Part shown: one piece after another, positions 15,661 to 22,566 of the stretch
How positions within the stretch are numbered: position 1 is the stretch's first letter
How the letters are laid out: each line of letters starts with the position of its first letter
Assembly (NCBI GenBank): GCA_049512335.1
Contig: JBEKXE010000064.1
Coordinates: 1-24,449, forward strand
Reading direction: 5' to 3'
DNA length: 24,449 bases
Origin: Lustribacter sp049512335
Lineage (GTDB): Bacteria > Vulcanimicrobiota > Vulcanimicrobiia > Vulcanimicrobiales > Vulcanimicrobiaceae
Position numbers and translations under genes: made by a program
Notes under the pieces: model-generated
Databases searched by the model: none
The model's input: the letters and a program-made list of their open reading frames with translations, nothing else
Told to the model about the DNA's origin: nothing

Positions 15661-16598
15661 TGAACCGCATATCCCGCTCGAACGTGTTGGCCGCCGGAGC
15701 GCTGGCGGCGCTCGCCGCCGCTTTGCCGGCGCGCGCGGCGACGACGTCGCTGACCGTCGGCGCCACGCTGGACGACGACATCGCAGCCACGCTCTACGGC
15801 ATCTCCGCCGGAACGTTCGCGCGCGAAGGCCTCGACCTGCACGTCAACCCGTTGCTGAGCGGAGCGGTGGGCGCCAGCGCGGTCGCCAGCGGCGCGCTGC
15901 CGATCGCCAAGTCGAGTGTGATCGCGCTGATCGCAGCGTACGCCCGCGGCTTGCCGTTCGTCATCATCGCGCCGTCGGTCGTGTTTACCGCCGACAAGCC
16001 GACGTCGGGCCTGATCGTGCGCAAAGACTCGCCGCTGTTGCCGGGCAAGGACTTCAACGGCAAGACGATCGGCGTGTCCTCGCTCGTCGATGCGCGCGTC
16101 ATTGCGATCAAGGCGTGGACCGATGCGAACGGCGGCGATTCGCGCACGCTGAAGTTCATCGAGGTGCCGGCGTCGTCGGTGCTGGCGGCGGTTGAAGCCG
16201 GCCGCATCGACGCCACGGTCGTGAGCAACACGCAGCTCGGCGATGCGATGTCCGCCGGCACGTTCAAGAATCTGGGCGAACCGAATGCGGCGATCGGGAA
16301 GCGTTACATCGTCAACACCTGGTATACGACCCGCGCCTATCTCGCGCAAAACGGCGACATCGTGCGTCACTTCCTGGCGGGACTGCTCCCGGCCGTGACC
16401 TACGCCAACGCTCATCCCGCCGAGATGACGCCTTTTCTAGCGTCGTTTGCGAAAATCGACGAGACCAAGCTGCAAAACATGACGCACTCGGTCATCGCGA
16501 CGAAACTCGTGCCGGCCGAATATCAGCCGGTGATCGACGCCGCCGCCAAATACGGCTTCATCGACAAGGCGTTTCCGGCGCGCGACTTCCTGCTCTAG
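15660..16598 (+). CDS. ABC-type substrate-binding protein, NMT1/SsuA-like (third paralogue)
   Basis: This 312-residue protein has an export signal (MNRISRSNVLAAGALAAL, cleavage near ARA/ATT at about 26) and a type-2 periplasmic-binding fold. Blocks include YGISAGTFAREGLDLHV, FNGKTIGVSSLVDA, LKFIEVPASSVLAAVEAGRIDA, and the C-terminal YGFIDKAFPARDFLL. It has the same length as the copy at 3607 and a similar helix-rich C-terminus, so those two may be closest to each other. It is translationally coupled to the DLH gene by one base and ends by sharing CTAG with the convergent enoyl-CoA hydratase. No transporter membrane component is present. The ligand is unknown. Confidence 0.88.
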   Translation: MNRISRSNVLAAGALAALAAALPARAATTSLTVGATLDDDIAATLYGISAGTFAREGLDLHVNPLLSGAVGASAVASGALPIAKSSVIALIAAYARGLPFVIIAPSVVFTADKPTSGLIVRKDSPLLPGKDFNGKTIGVSSLVDARVIAIKAWTDANGGDSRTLKFIEVPASSVLAAVEAGRIDATVVSNTQLGDAMSAGTFKNLGEPNAAIGKRYIVNTWYTTRAYLAQNGDIVRHFLAGLLPAVTYANAHPAEMTPFLASFAKIDETKLQNMTHSVIATKLVPAEYQPVIDAAAKYGFIDKAFPARDFLL

Positions 16599-17377
16599 CG
16601 CCCTTCGAAGACGGGCTTGCGCTTTTCGAGAAAGGCCCGCGAGCCTTCACGGAAGTCGCTGGTGCCGATCATCGTGCCGAAATGCAGCGCTTCGAGCGCG
16701 AGCCCCTCGGCCAGCGGCAGCGCGGCGCCCTCGCGGATCGCGCGCTTGGTCGCCGTCACGGCGAGCGGCGCCTTGCCGGCGATCAGTTGCGCGATGCGCT
16801 TCGCTTCGGGGAGCAGGCCGGCGATCGGGACGACGCGCTGCACGAGCCCGATGCGCAGCGCTTCGGCCGCGTCGATCGTCTCGCCGGTGAGGCAGAGGTA
16901 GAGGGCCATGCCGGGACCGACGAGCCGGGTCGTGCGCTGTGAGCCGCCGTAACCGGGCGTGAGGCCGAGGGTCACTTCGGGTTGACCGAACTTCGCGTTC
17001 TCGCTCGCGATCCGGATGTCGCAGGCCATCGCGAGCTCGCAGCCGCCGCCCAGGGCAAAGCCGTTGACGGCCGCGATCACCGGCACCGGCAGCGCTTCGA
17101 TCAGCTGCGTGATGCGCTGACCCGTGCGCGCTTTGTGCTGGCCGGCCACCGCGCCCTCGAGCGCGGCGAGTTCGGCGATGTCGGCACCCGCGGCGAACGC
17201 GCGTTCCCCGGCGCCCGTGATGATCACCGCGCGCAACTCGGTGTCGCCGTCGAATGCATCCAGGGCCTGTTCGAGCAAGCTCAGCAGGTCGGCGTTGAGC
17301 GCGTTGAGGACCGCCGGGCGGTTGAGCGTGAGGGTGGCGATGCTGCCGTCGATGTCCAGCTTGAGGGTGTCGTCCAT
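16595..17377 (-). CDS. Enoyl-CoA hydratase/isomerase (crotonase family)
   Basis: Crotonase-fold enzymes hydrate 2-enoyl-CoA esters in fatty acid and aromatic acid degradation. The 260-residue protein is the usual length. It has the first oxyanion segment AFAAGADIAEL (61-70), the second at NGFALGGGCELAMACD (105-120), and both catalytic glutamates of true hydratases: E114 in GGGCEL and E134 in GQPEVTLG. The C-terminal REGSRAFLEKRKPVF is also typical. ATG 17377 is chosen because the crotonase fold begins just after it; upstream in-frame codons would run back through the phoU start. It diverges from phoU (92 bases between starts) and converges on the binding-protein operon. Substrate chain or ring type is not known. 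Confidence 0.93.
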   Translation of the reverse strand: MDDTLKLDIDGSIATLTLNRPAVLNALNADLLSLLEQALDAFDGDTELRAVIITGAGERAFAAGADIAELAALEGAVAGQHKARTGQRITQLIEALPVPVIAAVNGFALGGGCELAMACDIRIASENAKFGQPEVTLGLTPGYGGSQRTTRLVGPGMALYLCLTGETIDAAEALRIGLVQRVVPIAGLLPEAKRIAQLIAGKAPLAVTATKRAIREGAALPLAEGLALEALHFGTMIGTSDFREGSRAFLEKRKPVFEGR

Positions 17378-17454
17378 GCCGTCGCGGTTGGCGGGCTGGA
17401 GAAGGGCGCCCTTTCGTAAGAAGACATTAAGGGTGCGCTCGAGACGCCCGCGCG

Positions 17455-17463
17455 TGATATAGT
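17455..17463 (+). promoter_or_regulatory. Extended -10 promoter element upstream of phoU
   Basis: TG, one base, then TATAGT (17458-17463) forms an extended -10 element. The -35 region has no good match. Transcription would begin at about 17470, the A of the phoU ATG, again predicting a leaderless message. No Shine-Dalgarno sequence at usual spacing is visible. Confidence 0.5.
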
Positions 17464-17469
17464 GACGGG

Positions 17470-18102
17470 ATGCGTACCGCCTATCATCAAGCCTTGGATA
17501 ACGCACGTCTCGACGTCGTTCGCCTCGGCGCGCTGACGCTCGACGCGATCCGCTCGGCCACGTATGCGCTCGAGCGCCGCGACGGTGCCTTGGCCGCCCG
17601 CGTCATCGCCGGCGACGACGAGATCGACGACACCCGGCGCCGGGTCGAAGCGGCCTGCATCGAGTTGATCTGGAAGCAGCAGCCGGTCGCGAGCGAGTTG
17701 CGCGCGATCGCGGGCGCGCTCCAGATCGTCACCGACCTCGAGCGGATCGGCGACTACGCGGTCGACATTTCGAAGAACGCGATCAAGCTGATCGACGTGC
17801 CCGTGCGGCCGGCGTCGGTCGAGATCGGGCAGATCGCGGCGGTCGCGCAGTCGATGCTGGCCGACGCGATGCGCGCCTACCGCGAAGGGGACGCCGCGGT
17901 GGCGGATTCGGTCATCGAGCGCGACGACGAGGTCGACCAGTTGTATCGCAGCGGCATCGAGGCGTTGCAAACCGAGATGCAAGCCGATTCGGGCGTGGTG
18001 CCCGCCGGCACGATCCTGCTCTTCGTGCTCGCGACGATCGAACGCGTCGGCGACCGCGCGCAAAACATCGCCTGGAAAACCAAAGACGTCGTCGGCGCCT
18101 AA
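17470..18102 (+). CDS. phoU: PhoU-family phosphate regulatory protein
   Basis: PhoU tempers phosphate uptake and the PhoR/PhoB signal by contacting the Pst transporter and the sensor kinase at the membrane. The 210-residue protein is built of two similar three-helix halves. The repeated metal-binding motif is visible in both: DLERIGDYAVDI (first half, about 89-100) and TIERVGDRAQNI (second half, about 191-202). It is of normal length. Unusually, no pstSCAB or phoBR gene is beside it. It is divergent from an enoyl-CoA hydratase and its stop overlaps that of the convergent DUF1345 gene. Assignment to PhoU is strong; its partner system must lie elsewhere. Confidence 0.93.
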   Translation: MRTAYHQALDNARLDVVRLGALTLDAIRSATYALERRDGALAARVIAGDDEIDDTRRRVEAACIELIWKQQPVASELRAIAGALQIVTDLERIGDYAVDISKNAIKLIDVPVRPASVEIGQIAAVAQSMLADAMRAYREGDAAVADSVIERDDEVDQLYRSGIEALQTEMQADSGVVPAGTILLFVLATIERVGDRAQNIAWKTKDVVGA

Positions 18103-18779
18103 TGCGTATTGAGCAGGTTTGAGGCGAGGTTCACGACCAGCGCCAGGATCGCCGTGTTGTATCCGAACGAGAGGATCCCGTGCAGCAGCACGACGCTGCG
18201 TACGCCGGGGTCGGTGATCTGCACGTCCGAGACTTGGAACGTCATCCCGACCACGAACGCGAAGTACGCGAAGTCGTAGTCGTCGGGATCGGCCGTGCCG
18301 GGGAAGGTCAAGCCGCGCTGCGCGGAGCCGTCCTGGTCCGAGTCGTAGTAGTAGAGATGCGCGTAGCGGAACGTGTACATCGTGTGGATCAGAAACCAGC
18401 CCAGCGCCACCGCCGCGATGCCGACGGCGACCGCGATGCTGTGATCGGACGCCGGCACGTCCGGGCCGCGGCCGAGGATCGAGACCGCCGACGCTAGGCC
18501 CGCGATGACGCTGACGAGTACGATCCCGGCGAGTAAGTTCCGTCCCGGATCCGCTTCCGCCGCGCGACGAATCGTATGGGTCGCGTTATTGCGTAAGCCG
18601 AAGGTCCAGTCGTAGGCGAGCAGCACGATCGCCGCGACGTCGTACGCCGCCACCCAGCGCGTGGTTCCATGCAGCCACGACGGTGCGAAAAAACGTACGG
18701 CGAGTAGGCCGGCGATCGCGCCGGCGATTCCCAACCAGCGAAGGGCGAGCCACGAAGGTGCGTTGGAGCTGCGGGTCAG
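18099..18779 (-). CDS. DUF1345 family integral membrane protein
   Basis: The 226-residue protein has about five hydrophobic segments: LRWLGIAGAIAGLLAVRF, the stretch around AAYDVAAIVLLAYDW, LLAGIVLVSVIAGLASAV, VGIAAVALGWFLIHTMY, and a C-terminal VVLLHGILSFGYNTAILALV. The signature YDFAYFAFVVGMTFQVSDVQ matches DUF1345, a family of unknown function. No ATG, GTG or TTG lies at a suitable N-terminus. The best-placed codon is CTG at 18779, which overlaps the upstream stop as CTGA, the same geometry as ATGA junctions elsewhere here. TTG at 18734 is the alternative but would cut into the first membrane segment. It is co-transcribed with the ATP-grasp-like gene. Family is firm, start is not. Confidence 0.82.
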   Translation of the reverse strand: MTRSSNAPSWLALRWLGIAGAIAGLLAVRFFAPSWLHGTTRWVAAYDVAAIVLLAYDWTFGLRNNATHTIRRAAEADPGRNLLAGIVLVSVIAGLASAVSILGRGPDVPASDHSIAVAVGIAAVALGWFLIHTMYTFRYAHLYYYDSDQDGSAQRGLTFPGTADPDDYDFAYFAFVVGMTFQVSDVQITDPGVRSVVLLHGILSFGYNTAILALVVNLASNLLNTH

Positions 18780-20212
18780 GCGCCGTCCTCGGCGATCGCG
18801 CACGGGGCCATGATCGCGTCGCTCATCCCGTGGATGAGCCGTTTGTCGGCCGGCGCAACGGTGGCCAGAATCCCGCCCACTCGCACGCTCTCGCCGGTGA
18901 CGAAGAAGTACGGCGTCAGGCGCACGCGCCCGTCCATCGTTCGCATACCGTCGCCGGCGGGATCGAAGTATTCCACCTTCACGCGCCGGCCTTTGTGGAA
19001 GCGCTGCAGGATGTGCGGCGTGCGCTCGAAAGCGGCCAGCCCGTCGACGAGCGCGGCCTTCCAGTCTTCGCGCGTGAGATCGTTGGCGATGCGCACGCCG
19101 CGCGAACCCCAGGCCAGCTCGCTGAAGCCGGACGGCTTGACGACGTAGTCGCGTTCGCCTTTGCCGAGCGTCTCGAGTTGCGACCATTCCTGGACCGGCA
19201 GGTCGTTCGCGGTTAGGCCGATGATCGCGGCTTGCGGCGGCAGCGGGCGCGGATCGAGGATCCACGTCTGCGGAAACAAATTTTTGAGGCGCGCGAAGAC
19301 GTCGTCGGTGAGCTCTTTGCGCCACAGCGCCTCGAGCAGCGGATGGTGCAGCAGCGCGAACGCCGACTTCTCTTCGAACTGCGCCTTCGGCGGCGGCGTC
19401 ATCTTCACGCGGTTGTGGCGCGCCGCGTAGAGCATCAGCTCTTGCTTGGGGATGTTGAGCAGATCGAACAGCTCGAAGTTGCGGTAGAGCAGGTCGATGC
19501 GGTCTTCTTGTCCCTCGGCGCGGCGCAGGAAGAGGGCTTCTTCGGTGAAGATGATGTCTTGCGGTGCGCAGACGTGCACGTCGCCCAAGTCCAGCGTCCG
19601 GATGCGCTCGGCGAGCCATGTCAGCTCGCCGCGATAATCGGACGATTCTTCGGACACGACGATCGCGGTGAACGGGCGTTCTTTCTGCGTCGTCGCAGCG
19701 GCCATCGCGGTGAAGGCGTGCGGCATCCCGTCGTTATCGCCGATCGTGTCGAGGCCCAGCTCGCAATACGTGTGGGCCATCGCGCCGACGAAGCCCATGC
19801 CGCCCGGCACGCTGTCGAGCTCGCTGGCGACGAAGCCGCCGTCGGTGAGGATCAGATCGGGCCGGATCACCTGCGGGATGTCGGCCCGGAAGCGGTTCTG
19901 CCGCGCGAGCTTGACGATGCTCTCGGGTTTGCCGCGGTCGAGGTAGTCGGCCAGAAACGGCGGGACCGTGCCGCGCGCGCTGCGCGTGTAGAGGGCGTTG
20001 AGGGCGCGGTAGAAGGCGACCAGGTCGGTGCCGAGCGCTTCGATCTTCGCGAGGGTCGCGGGCGCGAGCCGGAAGGGCTCCGATGCGATCCGCCAGGCGA
20101 TGGCCCCGTCTTCGCCTTCGGGGACCCGAAAGAGACCCGGCGGGAGGTGCTCGATGACGTATCGGCTCCGCTCCGCGGGCGTCATACCGGGGGCTATCGC
20201 CGTACAGGCCAT
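18776..20212 (-). CDS. Probable ATP-grasp-type protein of unknown substrate
   Basis: The 478-residue soluble protein is not one I can name. Segments such as DYVVKPSGFSELAWGSRGV (a lysine-bearing strand then glycine-rich loop) and ILQRFHKGRRVKVEYFDP suggest an ATP-grasp ligase fold. So does the arginine-rich TPYFFVTGESVRVGGILATV (a late metal-binding-like region), possibly of the circularly permuted type seen in glutathionylspermidine synthase relatives. The N-terminal 180 residues hold GGFVASELDSVPGGMGFVG, which could also bind nucleotide or substrate. It begins 41 bases after a secreted-protein gene and ends overlapping the DUF1345 membrane protein, so the three probably form one operon. The enzyme class is inference, and the product is unknown. 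Confidence 0.6.
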   Translation of the reverse strand: MACTAIAPGMTPAERSRYVIEHLPPGLFRVPEGEDGAIAWRIASEPFRLAPATLAKIEALGTDLVAFYRALNALYTRSARGTVPPFLADYLDRGKPESIVKLARQNRFRADIPQVIRPDLILTDGGFVASELDSVPGGMGFVGAMAHTYCELGLDTIGDNDGMPHAFTAMAAATTQKERPFTAIVVSEESSDYRGELTWLAERIRTLDLGDVHVCAPQDIIFTEEALFLRRAEGQEDRIDLLYRNFELFDLLNIPKQELMLYAARHNRVKMTPPPKAQFEEKSAFALLHHPLLEALWRKELTDDVFARLKNLFPQTWILDPRPLPPQAAIIGLTANDLPVQEWSQLETLGKGERDYVVKPSGFSELAWGSRGVRIANDLTREDWKAALVDGLAAFERTPHILQRFHKGRRVKVEYFDPAGDGMRTMDGRVRLTPYFFVTGESVRVGGILATVAPADKRLIHGMSDAIMAPCAIAEDGA

Positions 20213-20236
20213 TTCGCGCCCTACGAACCGCGTCCG

Positions 20237-20251
20237 GCAACCGGAGGTTGC
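20237..20251. repeat. Intercistronic inverted repeat (hairpin)
   Basis: GCAACC (20237-20242) and GGTTGC (20246-20251) form a perfect six-base stem with a three-base loop. An outer pairing AACCGC (20226-20231) with GCGGTT (20250-20255) is an alternative. In the minus-strand operon it lies just after the stop of the secreted-protein gene and before the ATP-grasp-like gene. No T-run follows, so mRNA processing or partial attenuation is more likely than full termination. Confidence 0.45.
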
Positions 20252-20253
20252 GG

Positions 20254-20637
20254 TTACTTCAGGACGACGGCGCCCGGCAGGAGCAGCGCGTGTTCGAGCA
20301 GCGCCGTGCCCGAGTGATAGGCGATCGTGACGTGCAGCTGTTTGTTCGAGCCGAGGTCGGCCAGCGGGATGTCGTCGACGGCCCGGGTCACCGGCGCGCC
20401 GTCCACGAGATCGATCGTCAGCGGCCGCGTGAGGTGCTGGCCCCCGCGCACGTAGGTCTCGGTGACGGTCACCTGCGCGGCGGCGGGCGGACCGGTGACG
20501 CAGAACGTAGCCGTCATCGGCGAGCCGTCGATCGTCAGCGTGTCGTGCGTGCAGTGCTCGCCTTGGGCAAGGGCAGTCGCGCCGGCTGCGAGGAAAGCGA
20601 CGGTCGTTCCCGCGAGGGACCGAGCGAGGAGGCGCAT
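20254..20637 (-). CDS. Secreted hypothetical protein (127 aa)
   Basis: The protein has a signal peptide (MRLLARSLAG, hydrophobic VAFLAAGATA, cleavage probably at ALAQ, about residue 24). A mature domain of about 100 residues looks all-beta: DTLTIDGSPMTATFCVTG, QVTVTETYVRGG, then LHVTIAYHSGTALLEHAL. Two cysteines (C29 and C46) could form a disulfide, which fits an exported location. I do not recognise the family. It is first in the minus-strand operon with the ATP-grasp-like and DUF1345 genes. Its ATG is back-to-back with the start proposed for the acetyltransferase on the other strand, leaving almost no promoter space between them. Confidence 0.65.
   Translation of the reverse strand: MRLLARSLAGTTVAFLAAGATALAQGEHCTHDTLTIDGSPMTATFCVTGPPAAAQVTVTETYVRGGQHLTRPLTIDLVDGAPVTRAVDDIPLADLGSNKQLHVTIAYHSGTALLEHALLLPGAVVLK
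20627..20632 (+). promoter_or_regulatory. Shine-Dalgarno AGGAGG upstream of an ATT codon
   Basis: A full AGGAGG ends five bases before ATT 20638. No ATG, GTG or TTG is available in frame until 20683, which would remove the first strand of the acetyltransferase fold. The same bases encode Leu codons of the divergent gene, so the match could be coincidental. Confidence 0.4.
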
Positions 20638-21228
20638 ATTTCGAACAACGTCCAAAGCGAAGCGATCGTTGCGATCCGGCCGATGCGGCGCGAAGACGTC
20701 GATGCCTTCGCGGACTGGGCGCGTCATACCGACCCGCTGTTCGGGCATTACAACTTGCCCGCGCTGACCCCGGCCGACGCCGACAAGCTGTGGGTGTTCC
20801 TGGCGGGCTCGCCGGAGCTCCGGCGCCCCTACGCCGGGCTGGCGGACGGCCGGGTGATCGCCACCCTGATCGTCCGGAACATGGACTCCGGCGCCGCGGG
20901 TGAGCTCGGCATCATGCTCGACCCGGCGTACGTAGGCCGGGGCCTCGGCCGGCGCATCCTCGGGGCGTTCGTCGAGGTTCTTGGCAGCGAAGGCTTTCGC
21001 CGGCTGCATCTCGAGGTGGCGGGGTATAACCGGCGAGCGATCGCCGCGTACCTGGCCAGCGGGTTCGCCGCCGGCGAGGAATACTGGGCCGACCCGGAAC
21101 CGGGGCTCGACGTCGAGTCGTTGCTCGAAGGCCCGGCCGCCGGGATCGTGGCGGCGAACGTGCGGCTCGAGCCCGACGGGCGGTATCGAGTCCGGACCGT
21201 TCGCATGGAACGCCGGCTCAGCCCTTGA
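20638..21228 (+). CDS. GNAT family N-acetyltransferase
   Basis: GNAT enzymes transfer acetyl groups from acetyl-CoA to amines. The first strand and helix are IVAIRPMRREDVDAFADWA. The acetyl-CoA pyrophosphate-binding loop is YVGRGLGRRIL after the strand GELGIMLDP, and the late motif is LEVAGYNRRAIAAYLASGF. The product would be 196 residues if translation starts at ATT 20638, or 181 if at ATG 20683. The latter would lose the strand IVAIRP, so the earlier, non-standard start or a sequence error is suspected. It is followed after 19 bases by the HAD hydrolase gene. The acceptor substrate is unknown. Family assignment is firm. Confidence 0.87.
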   Translation: MSNNVQSEAIVAIRPMRREDVDAFADWARHTDPLFGHYNLPALTPADADKLWVFLAGSPELRRPYAGLADGRVIATLIVRNMDSGAAGELGIMLDPAYVGRGLGRRILGAFVEVLGSEGFRRLHLEVAGYNRRAIAAYLASGFAAGEEYWADPEPGLDVESLLEGPAAGIVAANVRLEPDGRYRVRTVRMERRLSP

Positions 21229-21247
21229 TGAAAGACGACCCTCCCAC

Positions 21248-22063
21248 GTGACGCAGCCAATCGACCTCATCGCCCTCGATCTCGACGGAACGCTCCTCGC
21301 GGCCGACGAGTCGATCTCGCCTGCCAACCGGACGGCCATCGCGCGCGCTCTGGGCAACGGCATTCGGGTGGTGCTCGTCACCGGTCGCGGCGCGGACACG
21401 CCGATCAGGGTCTCGCGCGACCTTGGTCTCAACCTGCCGGTGATTTGCTGTCATGGCGCGCTGACGAAAGATTTCGGCGCCAACAAGGTTTTGGTGCATC
21501 TCCCCGTTCCGCTCGAGCATGCGAAGCCGATGCTGGAGTTCGCCGAGCGCAACGGCGTCCACGTCGCGGTCTACGCCGAGGAAATGTTCTGGCGCGTGAC
21601 CGGCTCGCACGTCTACATGCAGGATATGCTCGGCCCGGGCTGGCGCGAGGTACCCTCGCTGCTGGCAGCGCTCAAGAACGGCGCACCGACGTTCATCCGA
21701 TTCCTGGGCGCGCCGGCGGTCGAGGCGATGCAGCGCGAATTCGGCGACCTGCCGCTGACGTATCTTTACGAGACGTGGCACGATTTCGTCGAGTGCGTCG
21801 TGCTGAGCCGCGAAGCGAACAAGAAGAACGCGCTGACGCGGCTGTGCGCGGATTTCCAGATTCCCAGCGACCGCGTGCTCGCTATCGGCGACTCGCGTAA
21901 CGACGTGCCGATGCTGCAGTGGGCCGGCATCGGCGTGGCGATGGCCAACGCCGCGCCCGAGGTGCGCCAAGCCGTGCGCTACGTGACCGCGAGCAACGAG
22001 AACGACGGCGTCGCGCAGGCCATCGAGCGTTTTTGCGTGCCGGCGGAGAAGAAGAGCGCGTAG
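21248..22063 (+). CDS. HAD-superfamily phosphatase, Cof type
   Basis: Cof-type HAD proteins dephosphorylate sugar phosphates, nucleotides or flavin precursors such as pyridoxal phosphate and FMN-like compounds. The 271-residue protein has nucleophile D11 and general acid D13 in LDLDGTLL, motif II threonine in VLVTGR, and the motif III lysine in NKKNAL. Motif IV is GDSRNDVPML. The C2-type cap lies between motifs II and III (about 75-195). GTG 21248 is chosen because LIALDLDG follows at once, as in the family. The stop is directly followed by the next ATG, so it opens the molybdopterin-related operon, possibly together with the acetyltransferase upstream. A specific substrate cannot be given. 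Confidence 0.92.
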   Translation: MTQPIDLIALDLDGTLLAADESISPANRTAIARALGNGIRVVLVTGRGADTPIRVSRDLGLNLPVICCHGALTKDFGANKVLVHLPVPLEHAKPMLEFAERNGVHVAVYAEEMFWRVTGSHVYMQDMLGPGWREVPSLLAALKNGAPTFIRFLGAPAVEAMQREFGDLPLTYLYETWHDFVECVVLSREANKKNALTRLCADFQIPSDRVLAIGDSRNDVPMLQWAGIGVAMANAAPEVRQAVRYVTASNENDGVAQAIERFCVPAEKKSA

Positions 22064-22321
22064 ATGCAACCCGCCGCACCCTCACCGCAATACGAAGACG
22101 CCCTGCGCGACCTGCTGAGGCGGCGCGATTGGCAAGGTCTGCGCGAGCACTCGCGCGCGTACAACCAGATCCCGGACGACGTGTACAACCAAGGCCAGCA
22201 CTTCTGGGAAGTCCTCCTGCACAAGCTGACCTGTAACCGGATCGATCTGCTCGGCCAACACGACGAGAGCCGCGCCTGGCTCGAGCGCCACGGTTACACG
22301 ACGGATCTGGGCGGTTACTGA
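22064..22321 (+). CDS. Uncharacterised 85-residue protein in the moa operon
   Basis: I do not recognise this family. The small soluble protein appears mostly helical, with EDALRDLLRRRDWQGLREHSRAYN, then DDVYNQGQHFWEVLLHKLTC and DESRAWLERHGYTTDLGGY. It has a single cysteine (C57). Its ATG follows the HAD stop without a gap, and its stop overlaps the moaD start by one base (TGATG), so it is translated as part of the same unit. That strict position between a phosphatase and MoaD suggests it is a real gene and not a chance frame. A role in cofactor delivery or regulation is possible but unsupported. Confidence 0.7.
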   Translation: MQPAAPSPQYEDALRDLLRRRDWQGLREHSRAYNQIPDDVYNQGQHFWEVLLHKLTCNRIDLLGQHDESRAWLERHGYTTDLGGY

Positions 22322-22566
22322 TGGCCCTGCGCGTGCTCGCATTTGCGCGCCTGCGCGAGCTGCTCGGATTCGGCGAGCGCACGCTCGACGTCGGCGCGTC
22401 GGCAACGCTCGAGGACGTGTGGACCTCGCTGACGGCGTCGTCGCCCGAAGCCGGGCGCCTGCGTGCGTCGACGCGCTTCGCGCGCAACGGCGTGATCGTC
22501 GACGGAACGGCGCGCGTCGTGGACGGCGACGAGATCGCGCTCTTGCCGCCGGTGGGCGGCGGATGA
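22321..22566 (+). CDS. moaD: MoaD, molybdopterin synthase sulfur-carrier subunit
   Basis: MoaD is a ubiquitin-like sulfur carrier; its C-terminal glycine is adenylated by MoeB and then thiocarboxylated to supply sulfur for molybdopterin. The 81-residue protein has the first strand LRVLAFARLRELLG, the core NGVIVDGTARVVDGDEIALLPPVGGG, and ends with the essential Gly-Gly. The length is normal. It is embedded in an overlapping operon: TGATG with the preceding gene and ATGA with moaE, which fits production of the MoaD-MoaE complex in equal amounts. ThiS and CysO also end in Gly-Gly, but the adjacent moaE decides the assignment. Confidence 0.94.
   Translation: MALRVLAFARLRELLGFGERTLDVGASATLEDVWTSLTASSPEAGRLRASTRFARNGVIVDGTARVVDGDEIALLPPVGGG

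Noticed and set aside
16595..16598. CTAG at gene ends as a restriction or methylation signal
   Set aside because: It is explained by two overlapping TAG stop codons.
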